This document shows positions 1 through 10,806 of a DNA stretch of 64,000 bases, piece by piece (positions within the stretch are counted from its first letter, which is position 1; every line of letters starts with the position of its first letter). Both the position numbers and the translations under genes were made by a program. The DNA is from Anisakis pegreffii (taxonomy: Eukaryota; Nematoda; Chromadorea; Rhabditida; Anisakidae). The DNA is taken from the NCBI GenBank assembly GCA_035041965.1, contig JAPYMA010000597.1:1-64000 (forward strand), written 5' to 3'. The notes under the pieces were generated by a model. That model did not search any database and was not told the origin of the DNA. It saw only the letters and a list, made by a program, of their open reading frames with translations.

Positions 1-1784
1 TGAGGAATTGAATCATTTCTGTGATGGTTTAATTTGTTGGTGATATGAAATGTCAATCAGTATTGTTAATTCCTCTTGATCTGGCAGGAATTTATCGTAT
101 ATTCAGTAAGTATGGGCATTGTGTGAATATTCTCTGTTAGATGGGTTGGTGTATAAAACAGTTGTGTGATAATAAACATAATATTGATAGAGATGTTGAT
201 ATTTTGGAAAATGTAGCAATGATATATGCCTGAAAATGATACATCTTGTCAGCATTAAATCGTCATCCAATTCTAGGTAGAATCGCGCACTGGTGATTCC
301 AAGGGTATGAGGAAACACGACAACCGACGGTGACGGGCCGATAGCCGATTCGATAGACGTGGTGGTATCAGTTCATCTTTATCACTATCCCGTGGCTCAT
401 TCACTATTCAACAGTATCACCTGACAGTATCAAATCAAAGTAACAGCAGTCAACAATTCAACAAATTTGACAATAATATTCAACAATATTTAACAAATAG
501 GACACCGTGGCGCAAAAAAGCATCAGGTTAGTAGTTTGGACTTACAATTAGGGACGGAGAATAAAATTCAGTCGTGGTCAGTGACCACTTTTTTAATCAC
601 TTCATCTTTCATTCTTTAATTCATTTATAAATATTGTGAATTATATTTGTATGTGCTGTTAATTACATGTAAATCATGCTTCATTTGTAATCGACACATT
701 AAGAATAGATACAGTACAGTGGCAAATGTTGTGATGCATTGTTAAATGTTATTATTGTCGATCATGAAATTGTGAAGATGTTTATGATGCCTCGTATGTT
801 TTAACTGGGGGGATTTTTTAGTGCTTTTTAATACAGTTGTTATTGCTATTTGTGCTATTTTATCACCTTCGTTTTGTGTTATTGTTAGTATTGTTATCGT
901 CACTGTATTGTCATATACTGAGAAGCTTAGCTCATTTGAAACAATTTGATATCAAAGGAAAAATCATACATTCTGACTCAGACTATTACCTATTGGATTT
1001 TGCTTTCTATTTATTCCTTAATGTTGTGTATTAATTGATTTGTATATTACATATAATGTATATAGTCATGTATATTGCCACAAATTATCATGTTATGTTT
1101 TCATTATTTATTTATTTATTTATTTATTCATTTTTACATTCATCGTTATTGGGAATATTGTAAACCTTTTTATAAGGGATGTGGGTAGGGCGAAGAAGGG
1201 ATGCGGCACGTAACGACCCGCTTAACTCCGGAGCCAGAGGTAGGGACTTGGACTGGCTACAGATATGGCCCATCCCACCTGATCAAATTTTTTTTCAGTT
1301 TCTACACCCCACCATTTCCCCTCTCATCCCCAATTGAACTCTATTACTTGAATTCGTGTTGGACTCTAGCATAGATATGAGACTAGCATATTTGCTGATG
1401 TGTATTGAGGTAGCTGTCGCAGCTTAAGTTAATTTGATTTAACTTAGACATAACTTTGACTTGACTTAGCTTGACTCTGACTGTATTATAAGCCCACTGG
1501 GCCAAAACTTTGAAACGGCTTGACTGGAAGTTTATCACGCGTTGACTTCAGTTGGTGTAGCACTTAGCGGACTTTGACTTTGCTTAGTCAAACGTTAGTT
1601 ATAGTGAGCCATATTAGCATGCGATTTAGGGGAATACTTAGCTATCTATGCACAACCTGACGCAATATCCTAGTCATGTCATGGCTGAGATTGAAGCTCT
1701 CGGAATTGATCGCTTCTTAGAATTAGAGGTATCACATGAGAGAATATATAGTTTGTTGCGGGAGGAGCTGTGACTGGGTTTGAC

Positions 1785-2963
1785 AATAGCTGCACTGGCA
1801 TATGAAAAAAGAAAACTATCCTTGTAAAATTGAGTTCCACAAACGTAGGGTATGAATCGCCTTATGAAGTTAGCGGTAGGTCTGGAAAGTTCGCCTGGAC
1901 CACTCACCTGAAGAGTCGAGTCGCTAGGTGGTGACTCGAAGAACGTCCCCCTTGTAGTGTTGTTTAGTGACAGCTGAAGTGAGTTGAGTGCGATATCATG
2001 TGTGCAGTTAATGGTCATTTTTAAAAAGCATATTTTGATTGCATGGGTGATCCCAACCCGTCGAGCTGCCAACAAGAGGGGCTAGGTTTAGGTAAATGCG
2101 ACAGGCGTTCCCCGCCTACCGGCAGTTTCGGCGAATCGGGGAGAAACAACTAAAAATATGCTAGCGATATTTACCCGAGTATCGCTAGCATTTATTCATC
2201 GGAACATATTACGGGCGTTCCCGGCCCGGGAAAGGCGCCGATTTGACCGGGGATAGGGCTTGCGCGTAAGTTGGCCTGAGTAGTGTGTTCGTGCATTTGC
2301 TCAGGTAACGAGGGTTCCCGGACTCACTGTGCGCACTTTCTCTTAACAGGGGGGAATTATAATCGGGTTGACCATTGGCTTGCACATATGAAATCGTTTC
2401 AATCAGTTCAATGTTGCTAAATGCATTCTAAGGAGAAATCTCTCAGGTGTTTGTGGTTACTCGCCGAAGCTTATCTATTAGCTAGTGTCATGATGGCATT
2501 CATACACATTCTCTGATGCAATCCTCATTTCCCTTGCCGGAGCAGTTATTGTCTGTCTTTAATGCTAATAAGGTACTTGATAAGTTTGAGAAATCCATTT
2601 AAATGGGATGTGAAGCATTGTGGATTCTTCAGATTTGTTTTGAATAGCTACACTGGCATATGAAAAGAAAAAAAAGAATCCCTACAAAAGTGAGTTTAAC
2701 GAACGTAGGGTATGAATCGCCTTATGAAGTTAGCGGTAGGTCTGGAAAGTTCGCCTGGACCACTCATCCTGTAGAGTCGAGTTGCTGACTGGTGACTCGA
2801 AGAACGTCTTCCTCGTAGTGCTGTTTAATAACAGCTGAAATAAAGTTTCAATGTTATTAAATGCGTTATGAGGAGAAATCTCTCAGGTGTTTGTGGTTAC
2901 TCGCCGAAGCTTATCTATTAGCTAGTGTCATGATGGCATTCATACAATTCTATGATGATATCC
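1785..2963. repeat. two pairs of duplicated blocks
   Basis: Block A occurs at about 1785-1980 and again at 2643-2845; it includes a long near-identical core beginning GAACGTAGGGTATGAATCGC or close to it (about 1839 and 2700). Block B occurs at about 2409-2523 and 2848-2963, sharing the core TCTCTCAGGTGTTTGTGG and its continuation. In the second copy A and B are adjacent, whereas in the first they are separated by about 430 bases that include a GC-rich segment. This is seen in the sequence; the repeat family is not recognised. Confidence 0.75.
2158..2191. repeat. perfect 11-bp inverted repeat (hairpin)
   Basis: Arms ATGCTAGCGAT (2158-2168) and ATCGCTAGCAT (2181-2191) are exact reverse complements around a 12-base loop. 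It sits in a GC-rich patch that also contains the palindrome TTCCCGGCCCGGGAA near 2218-2232. No function is assigned. Confidence 0.7.
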
Positions 2964-4614
2964 TTATGTCCCTTGCCAGTGCAGTTATTGTCCCTCGTAA
3001 GTGGTGATAGGGTATTTGATAAGTCATCGTCTCTGTCTTTAATAACCAACCAGTTTCGAGAGCTTATATCTCGGACCAGGATTGAAGTTGGATGACTGTG
3101 GTTTGATCTGTGCATAGAGATTAGAATTTTGCCTTGGTTGCCAGAATAACGTTTTCGCACGCTTAGAATGAGTTGATGTATAAGTTATAAAAAAGTGCTT
3201 TTTAAGTAGCGTTTTCGGGATAACATCATGAAATTTACTCAGATTTTATCTTTCGAGCACTCAGTTGATAACTTAAGCAACTGAAAGCCAGGTAGCATTC
3301 CTCGGATTGCTCTTATACCTTGTAGGGGAAGCAAGACCTGAGTCAAGCTTCATTTAGTATGAGCTTGGCTTGATCTCAAATTACTTTTGAATTGAACCGA
3401 AGTGATGCCAGCTGACTTGATTCGGTTTCGTTTTCAAGATATTCTTTCAAAAATTGTTCATGTTATCCTGTTTCGAATTATGCGATTGGATATGGGCATT
3501 GAAATCTCGTGTTTATGTGAATATTTGTTTGAATGTCCTCTTGCTGTTGTTGTTGTTTATTTAATTATTTTGTGTTGTTGTGCATGTGATTATTTCGTGT
3601 GTTCATCACCGCGTTCATCCTCTCGTTGATTATTATCGCATTCTTGATGCTGTCACGCCAGGCATAATGAAGGGAGACATTGCTAGGCATGGTTTGGTGG
3701 CTTTTCATGAGCGAGACAGAATCGCAAAGTGCGTAGAGACCCCGCATAAACCATCCCGATGAGATTCTGTATCACATGCTAAAGTCAGGCTCAAGTTTGA
3801 AGCTTTTGCCTGTACGTAAGTTCAAAACTTGGGATGAGGATAAATTTGGAAATATCAGTGGTGCGTGGCGCGACAGCCGCATAAATATTTTTCCACGTGT
3901 TACAACATATTACACCGAAATCACTTAAAAGGATCCAGGAGCAGTCAGTGCCTTCAGTGGTTTCACTTAGCTAGGATTGTCATGATGACAGCTATTGTAG
4001 TTTTGTACCAATAAGTTTGGAGGAATTCAGTCGCCGTATAGGTTGTGGTATTACCACATCGCAGTTGGAAACGAACAACATGAATTCTAAAGGCTTTTTG
4101 AATTATCGATGTTAAGGGCTTTAAATTTAAAGATAAATTTTTGAAGATGTGCTAAATTAATGCATTGTTAGCGATACAGCGAAGTATAGCTGAATTGAGC
4201 AATCACGTACTGAGGAACATTTCATGGGAAGATTGTCACACATGTCTCAAAATATAGTAGAGCAAATGTTGAGGACTGAATAAGATTTTGTCGAAGAACA
4301 TGATGGCATGACAAAAAGGAAATGTGGGAAGTTTTGAATAGGGTAATATAATATGACGTTTAATGCATGCGAGCGTAAAGTTGAGATTCTTCTCGTTGTT
4401 GAAATAGCAGTTGGTAAAATATTGAAAGGGCTGTGGTAGGATGTCTTCCTGCGTACGATAGCAAAGGCATGTCTTCTGTATGTTAGGCTGTACCCTGTTT
4501 CTCGTTGTCCTACGCTGTGGGATTACTTACCCTGCGCGATAAAAAAATTGAAGAATTAGACTAATTGAAGAATAGGATTTTGTATTGTGTCGGTATTGAT
4601 CAATCTGTACAATA

Positions 4615-5040
4615 CTCTAGCAGTACTAGAGTTACCATCTTCAAACCAACCGTCTCCTCAGGTTTGCCCACTAACATGATAATTTCTTCACATCATTATA
4701 TTCCCCAGATTCTCCACTTTCAGAAATGTATACATGTTGTCGTGCGATTTTGTTCGCTCAAAGAAATATTGATGATTTTCTTAAGCTGTCTCAGGTATGT
4801 GAGCCGCTTATTCCTATCATGTACGTTGATGAATGTACACGAGGAATTAGCTGTTTCGGGATGACCATTCTCAATCCCGCTCTGCTCTGAGGTTCACATA
4901 TGAGCATGTCATGTCCTCTCAACCCTCAGATTCGTATTCTCCGGTTTCAGAAAAATATACATCTTGTGGGGCGAGATTGCTCTGTTCAGATGTTGTCGAT
5001 CTATTCGATGTATGCATGCAGGGATACTTTATGTTATTCA
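4615..5040 (+). repeat. two degenerate copies of the ~237-bp repeat
   Basis: The segments near 4629-4860 and 4860-5040 resemble the units of the tandem array at 35836-36500. They share phrases such as CCGTCTCCTCAGGTTTGCCC and CTTTCAGAAATGTA, then a TTGTCG/GATTTTG block. The second copy here is strongly eroded. The open frames across it (4565-4864 and 4900-5151) follow the repeat and are not called as genes. Confidence 0.6.
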
Positions 5041-5158
5041 TTTAGCAGTTTTGTTAATGTTGTCCTTGTGTTGTCCTCGGCTAACGACGCTAGATTTTCC
5101 TTCAGAATGAAACAAAATAAGAAAAAGATAGACACAAAAATGAGAAATTGAAACAAAT

Positions 5159-5164
5159 TTTATT
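5159..5164 (-). terminator. candidate poly(A) signal AATAAA for the WIPI3/4 gene
   Basis: On the minus strand an AATAAA hexamer lies about 530 nt downstream of the stop codon at 5691. It also falls close to where the plus strand changes from T/G-rich to A/C-rich. It would imply a 3' UTR of roughly half a kilobase; nearer unconventional signals cannot be excluded. Confidence 0.35.
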
Positions 5165-5690
5165 TACATAATCCCATTTAGAATCGAATAGACATTCTTT
5201 TCACAAATACATATTTACAAAATTATTCAGTCAAATATAAAAACATATTTCAATGGAACAAATTAATCATCAATTTAGAACGATCAAAAATGTTCACCAT
5301 ATCACAATTTGCAAACTTCAAATACGTACAACACAGGTGGACATTCCAATAGAACACACAGTGAACAAAGGTGGAAAATGTTTCTTTTCCAGAAAACGAA
5401 CTGTGCTTTTGCTCAAACATTGGATCAGTACTGCTCAAAATTTCTCATAAATTACACGAAACATTCCGTAACATTTCATTAAAATTTCACAAATTATTCT
5501 TCACTCCGCAGAAATCAATCCGATTTTAAAAGATCATTCCGTTCGAACAAATACTACAACTTCAGTCAGAGAAAATCTAATTGTAAGACAATCCAATCCT
5601 ATTCAATTGCTTCGTAATTTTCGTGAACATTGCCATTTTGAAGGAAAGTTCTGATTCAAAATTTGATTACGCCCGGAAAAAATTGAAAAG

Positions 5691-8209
5691 TTAAAACTGA
5701 GTACTCCAAAACTCTTGCTCGTCACCCAAGTCCAAGAAATAATCGAAGCCCTCACGAGTGCACATACCATCCGATGTGAACATGAAACGATGGTATGTGC
5801 CATCCGTACAAATCGCTATCACTGACTGCAAATTTATAAATTCATTACTAAATTTAATCAAACCATAAGATAATTAGTAATCATAATAACAGCAAATAAT
5901 TATATTCACGATAACAATAAATATAATAGTATCAACGAATAATATGAAATATAATTTAAAGAAAACACCGAAAATGTAACGCACCTGTTTTTTCAACACA
6001 GTGCCAGGTGCATGCCCTCCAATACGTGTTTGATTTGCAGATGATACGAATGCTACCTCAGCTACCTGGTCGCTGTTCGGCAGTGAGAATTGCGCACAAC
6101 TTCGTCTTGCTTCATCTTTGATTAAACCAACATGTTGAAGGCTTCAATTTCAATAATTATTTACTCATTGATATTACTAGCATTCATTATAGTATTCATT
6201 ATGATCGTTATGAATATAATAATATTATTATCATGTTTAATATTATTATGTTCACTAACACAAAAGTATTCATCAATAATATTTGCCAATAGACCAATAA
6301 TTCAAAAAACTTACATTGTCCTCTTCGAACTCCATTTATCATCGCCCTGGTCACGTACCGTAAATATATGAATGGTTCCTTTATCACTTGAAACGGCCAA
6401 AAACGAGGAGCACGGAGAAAAGCGCAAACTGTAATCAGTTTCTTTACTTTCATTAATATTGCTGTTCATCAACTGCCATAATATTGCTGTAATAACGAAA
6501 TCAACAAAAAAAAACGATCGTCAAATAAACAACATCAATAACAATATACCAATGTAAAGTGGCCGGATCTGCGCCTCGTCGAAACTCCGACAAAATATTT
6601 CGCGTTCTCGTTTCGAACACTCTTATGACTGTTCCCTGAAAACACATTCGTCCAACTGACTTACGAATAGAACAATAAAAACGAAACGAAAATAAGTAAA
6701 TCATAATGATAATAAAATAAGACTGATAATGGCACCTTTTGTGAACCAGTGGCTAGCAGTGTGGCTTGATTATTCAGTGCCAATTTAACGACATCAGTTT
6801 GGTGTGCATTAATTATTGTGGGAGACAGCGAACTTGCCTCCTTTAAACTCTGTATATTGATCAACTGAAATCATACATTCTTTTCAGTTTCACACAAATT
6901 TCCTTTCGTTCGAAAAAATAAACGTTTATAAAACATTACAAATGTGTAATTTTTTTCAGACTGAACAAACAAAGAGTTCGATTAATTAATATCTGCTAAC
7001 TTGCACACTTCCGATTTTATAACCCGGAAACACAAGGAATTCACTCCTTGTATCGGCCGAAAGTGCAGCCAAACCAGTCGGATTATAGGCAGACTCTTCA
7101 GTTCTGATCAATTTACAATTACTGGGGAATTCAAAGACGTGTACACGTCGTGCTTGCACAATAACCAATCTAAAAAATTCAACACATAGCAAACAATATT
7201 AACTATTAAAATTTGCAATATTAAGCAAATAACTTCGACGAGGCTGTCATCCAAGTGGTCAAAATAATCTTGGAATAAAGTATTTCTGAGTGAATATCAA
7301 TTTTATGATGTCTAACCCAAAGAAATCTAAAAAATTGAACACGTAGATAAGAAATGGAAAACAGCTTACCTTGTATAAGTAAGACAAACGTTAAGTACAG
7401 GACCATTAACTGTAAATTCCAGTACGAACTTCTTTTGTGAATCATCCCAAATCATCACTGAATTAGATCTATTGCATGGTAAGAATGATACGATGTTGGG
7501 TGAGTGAATATGATAAGTTGGTAATCTTGCATTTAAGGTCAGTAAAATCAAAACAGCATTTCGTTCGTTCACATTTGCAGTTAAGTGTGCGGTGTAGTTA
7601 GGCTTAGGCTTAGGCTCAGGCTTAGGCTTAGGCTCAGGCTTAGGCTTAGGCTTAGGCTTAGGCTTAAGCCTAGGCTTAGGCTTGAGCTTAGGCTTACCAA
7701 CTGCGAATGTGAACGAACGAAATGCTGTTTTGATTTTACTGACCTTAAATGCAAGATTACCTGATAAGTTTAATGAATACTCACCAACGTTTTCGGCGAA
7801 TTTCGGATGCGATCCACCAGAAACGATAGCCATCAAATTTGTTCGATGTAACAGTGCACATATTGAAACACTTCCGACTTGCGAGATACCTTAAGTTTTC
7901 AAATTTCAGCTTTTAACGAAAATTCCAACCGTAAAAGTATGTCTTCGATTTAGAGGTTGCTAGATTAGATTTCACTAAATGGTCGAGTGCATCAGGATCG
8001 AATCTAGTTAACCGGCGTATTTTTGTGGTCATTTTTTTTGAGTATGCCATTTGGCGAAAAAAATGCGTTGAAAATTAAACGGACGAACTTAAATTTCGCA
8101 GTTCCACCAACGGATCACAGTTAAAAACACGAAGTGCTGTTTCGGTGGTGACAGCAAAACAATTCTGTTCAGAATTAAAATTTATGCACTTTATGGGTAC
8201 GGCGGGCAT
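5691..8209 (-). CDS. epg-6: WIPI3/4-type (WDR45B/EPG-6) autophagy PROPPIN
   Basis: This is a complete nine-exon minus-strand gene: 8209-8089, 7889-7785, 7457-7370, 7169-7001, 6864-6736, 6635-6550, 6428-6315, 6141-5985, 5825-5691. The coding length is 1104 nt, or 367 residues, close to human WDR45B. All phases agree. The family is a seven-bladed WD beta-propeller that binds PI3P/PI(3,5)P2 on the growing autophagosome through an L/FRRG motif; here it is FRRG at about 222-225, in the context SEFRRGADPATLHW. Other diagnostic segments are VVMIWDDSQKK, NPTGLAALSAD, LVFPGYKIGSVQ, INAHQTDVVKLALN and AVSSDKGTIHIF. The start is chosen because it gives MPAVPIKCINFN and is preceded 9 nt upstream by a TTTCAG acceptor. 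The exon 2 and exon 8 acceptors end in AAG. The WIPI3/4 branch is preferred over ATG18/WIPI1-2 because of the short length and the WDR45B-like blades. Confidence 0.93.
7520..7761. repeat. telomeric hexamer array flanked by 63-bp inverted arms, inside intron 2
   Basis: Positions 7598-7693 are exactly 16 hexamers of TTAGGC type (mostly TTAGGC, with TCAGGC, TTAAGC, CTAGGC and TTGAGC variants), read on the plus strand. The arms are 7520-7582 and 7699-7761, reverse complements at 62 of 63 positions. Weaker inverted similarity continues outward to the two splice sites. The whole structure lies in intron 2 of the WIPI3/4 gene (7784-7458). A minus-strand open frame of 156 codons runs through it and reads as a Lys-Pro repeat. 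That frame is an artefact, because splicing from 7785 to 7457 restores the conserved propeller sequence. Confidence 0.95.
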
Positions 8210-8218
8210 ATCGCGAAT

Positions 8219-8224
8219 CTGAAA
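8219..8224 (-). other. splice acceptor just upstream of the WIPI3/4 start (likely SL trans-splice site)
   Basis: Minus-strand TTTCAG followed by ATTCGCGAT and then the ATG. An acceptor so close to the initiation codon, with no coding exon upstream, is the usual arrangement for nematode SL addition. Cis-splicing to an untranslated exon is the alternative. Confidence 0.6.
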
Positions 8225-8470
8225 GGTTGACGTTCAATTTGCGGTAAATACAGTTTAGAAGTGAAACCATGTGATGAAAAACCCGTTTAGACTCGCTTTG
8301 TCGTCGAAAAACAGTGTACGTGTGTCAAAGAAGAGAGTATCATATGTGATCAATGCGAATTTGGCTCAGTCTCAAATTTGGCAACCTTGCACTGCCATAT
8401 GAATCGGCTTCATTCCAAATGCGGGAATTTCAAAATTTCTAGAAATAACCGTCACAGACAACCCATCTAC

Positions 8471-8534
8471 TTTTCCGGAAGGGGCCAACTGATCGCTAGA
8501 CGAAGTGCCGTTTCGCGATCAGAGGCCCCGAAAA
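8471..8534. repeat. interrupted inverted repeat
   Basis: Left blocks TTTTC (8471-8475), GGGGCC (8481-8486) and GATCGC (8491-8496) pair in mirrored order with GCGATC (8515-8520), GGCCCC (8524-8529) and GAAAA (8530-8534). The 18-base apical loop is AT/GC mixed. GC content is far above the surroundings. Confidence 0.55.
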
Positions 8535-8879
8535 GGAAGGCCTGACTTCCAGTTGAACGAATCTTCGGGTAGAAGACGTCTTGTCAACCCTGACTAATCC
8601 GAGCTGGCAGGTCATCCACTATCCAAAGCACCAGAGCGACGGCTGTCATTCGATTAACACAAAGACCTCTCCAAACCCGCCCAATTTTCGCGAAGACACT
8701 GACAGCCTCGACCTCTGGTTGCAACTGGAAATCAGGTGGATACCGCCTAGCTAGTGAATGCCTCGCCGTTACTAGTGACTCAAATTCCATTAGACAAAAA
8801 TAAGGTTTGATTGATTCGTCCGTAAACAGTGCATAATCCTACGCATGCGACAGTCATTCACTAGCCGGACAGTATCGAT

Positions 8880-8942
8880 TGAAAGAGCTCTTATAACCAC
8901 ACGAGGTGGCCGGAAGGCGAAGTTCCGTAAAGAGCTCTTTCA
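8880..8942. ncRNA. candidate three-way-junction structured element
   Basis: An outer perfect 12-bp stem (GAAAGAGCTCTT at 8881-8892 with AAGAGCTCTTTC at 8930-8941) encloses two smaller hairpins. They are CCAC-ACGAG-GTGG (8897-8909) and CGGAA-GGCGAAG-TTCCG (8911-8927). The fold was found by eye. It does not match a tRNA, snRNA or ribozyme motif that I know, and direction of transcription is unknown. A DNA-level palindrome from a transposon end is an alternative. Confidence 0.3.
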
Positions 8943-8957
8943 GAAATGGAAAGCAAC

Positions 8958-9050
8958 AATAAAAATAAACGAAAAACAACAACAAAAACAAACGAAAAGT
9001 AATAACAAAAATAAACGAAAAACAACAACAAAAATAAACGAAAAATAACA
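8958..9050. repeat. short-period A-rich tandem repeat
   Basis: About four units of a 22-26 base motif built on AAAAATAAACGAAAAACAAC. The repetitive Lys/Gln/Asn open frame across it is a by-product. Confidence 0.75.
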
Positions 9051-9468
9051 GCAATACCCCCCTCCCCAAAACTTTTACGCTTTTTACATAACTCACGTAA
9101 AGAATGAAAACATAAAAAATATCACGACATATAACACATACCACAAAACATATATCACATCACGTCATGCAACATATCACATTACATTACAAATATCACA
9201 GCGGCGACAAAAAAGACATCAGGACACCAGTTCATGACGAAAATCAATTCGTCTCCATTACCACAAACTGAGGATTCAAATTACGCCACGCGTTATCGTG
9301 AAGAAGAACACAAGAAAGTGCTCCGTATAGAACATGCCCTTCTAAAAATGAAACAAATGCAACGCAAACATCTAATAAATCAAAGATAAAAAGAACTTCA
9401 ACTCACAGTTACATACATTTATCAGTTTGGTTTATTGGATTGAACAAAGTTTGGTTTATTGGCTTGGT

Positions 9469-9513
9469 GGCTCTAAAGAGAGCCGTTGGGTTACATTGGC
9501 TCTAAAGAGAGCT
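9469..9513 (-). other. two histone-type 3' stem-loops, no histone gene adjacent
   Basis: On the minus strand GGCTCTCTTTAGAGCC (9484-9469) matches the metazoan histone mRNA consensus GGYYYUHHUHARRRCC at every position. It has a CCCAAC 5' flank and an ACCA 3' flank. A second copy 13 nt upstream (9513-9498) differs only in its first base (A for G), which breaks the closing pair. None of the three minus frames upstream encodes a core histone C-terminus, so this may be a relic of a histone gene 3' end or coincidence. Confidence 0.4.
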
Positions 9514-9925
9514 GTTGGTTCAATGCTAAAAAACCCCACGCTTCGGTGTCTGCAAGAAAGCGCTGTTTAAAGAACGTACCCTCCTGAAAAAAAAGAAACA
9601 AATGTAAAGTAAACATCTAATAAATCAAAGATAAAAAGAATTTAAACTCACAAACACATAATAAAATTTATCAATTCATCAATTTATTACCTTCCGGTGA
9701 TGAACCAGTTGCTGCATCTTTGTAACTGTCCACTTAAAATGTCCATTCTGCGGTTGACTCGCCATCGATATTCCGCTCGAATCCAACCGAGTGAATGAAA
9801 GTTGTTAACATCAGCATTTATAATAAAACCATATGCTTATATTCAAACCATACAAAACCTCGTTTCATGAGTACAACGAGTACATATGAAAAAGAAGAAA
9901 TGGTCACAAAATGATCCTTATTCTT

Positions 9926-10195
9926 TTGATTAGTTGTTTGAATGGCCAGAGACACAGATATCACATTCCCATAGAACCCGAGGTCACCCGCCGCTGTCCA
10001 TGAAAACATGGAAGTTTGACGGTACGAATGCCGGGTTCACCCGGAACCGGGATAGGATTGCTCCTTGGGTTATCAGCCCATTCTCCCAGCCACACTGCAC
10101 CCGCACACCTACAAGGGAGCTACAGAATGCAGTATCTGTGCCTCTGATCCAACTATGAATGGATGGATGAATATATAAGAACCATTCAGTGGCCA
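9926..10195 (-). ncRNA. candidate noncoding RNA, copy 1 of duplicated core
   Basis: The duplicated core is conserved while its flanks drift. It contains potential hairpins (CATG-AAAA-CATG near 10000; GGTTC-ACCCG-GAACC near 10033) and has a TATA-like element at about 10169-10176, which would drive minus-strand transcription. I compared it mentally with 5S, U1-U6, 7SL, 7SK, Y RNA and RNase P and found no match. It could equally be a transposon fragment. The second copy is at 10537-10806. Confidence 0.25.
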
Positions 10196-10536
10196 GTTTT
10201 GCCTATTTGTAGGACTAAAGATCAAACAAAAAGAAATACAACAATAAAAAAGATGAAGTGACAAAATAACTAGCCTCTCCGAAGAAATGTTTGGCCACTG
10301 TTTGCCAGGGATGAACGGGTTGCTGCGTATTTGTAATCGTCGTCCCAAAATGTCCATTCTGTGGTCGAATTCCATCGATATTCCGCTCGAATCCAACCGA
10401 GTGAATGAAAGTTGTTAACATTAGCACTTATAATAAACTCATATGCTTATATTTAAACCATACAAATTTTCATTTCATGAGTATTACGAGTACATATGAA
10501 AAAGAAGAAAGTGGTCACAAAATGATCCTTATTCTT

Positions 10537-10806
10537 TTGATTAGTTGTTTGAATGGCCAGAGACACAGATATCACATTCCCATAGAACCCGAGGTCACCC
10601 GCCACTGTCCATGAAAACATGGAAGTTTGACGGTACGAATGCCGGGTTCACCCGGAACCGGGATAGGATTGCTCCTTGGGTTATCAGCCCATTCTCCCGG
10701 CCGCACTGCACCCGCACACCTACAAGGGAGCTACAGAATGCAGTATCTGTGCCTCTGATCCAACTATGAATGAATGGATCAATATATAAGAACCATTCAG
10801 TGGCCA
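10537..10806 (-). ncRNA. candidate noncoding RNA, copy 2 of duplicated core
   Basis: Near-identical partner of the segment at 9926-10195, with the same potential hairpins and TATA-like element (about 10780-10787). Two of the differences are silent in the plus-strand 74-codon frame and one changes a residue, which is too little to decide between coding and noncoding. Confidence 0.25.

Larger units (their letters stand above)
1..5158. other. intergenic region with dispersed repeats, no supported gene
   Basis: No open frame here has splice-consistent homology that I recognise. The region holds two internally duplicated blocks (about 1785-2963), a relatively GC-rich patch around 2080-2345 containing a hairpin, and two degenerate copies of a repeat that also forms a tandem array at about 35.8-36.5 kb. 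The 133-codon minus-strand frame at 1674-2075 runs through one of the duplicated blocks and its second copy is frame-broken, so it is not called as a gene. The T/G-rich plus strand would fit introns or UTR of a plus-strand gene lying to the left, which is only inference. Confidence 0.5.

Noticed and set aside
1674..2075. 133-codon minus-strand frame
   Set aside because: It lies on a duplicated repeat block whose second copy is frame-broken and it has no recognised similarity.
7366..7836. 156-codon minus-strand frame with a Lys-Pro repeat
   Set aside because: It reads through intron 2 of the WIPI3/4 gene and the telomeric array; splicing 7785 to 7457 restores the conserved NVVMIWDD.
9541..9800. 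Small two-exon minus-strand gene ending near the stem-loops
   Set aside because: The open frames (about 30 and 31 codons) are not conserved in the duplicated copies, which carry indels; no family is recognised.
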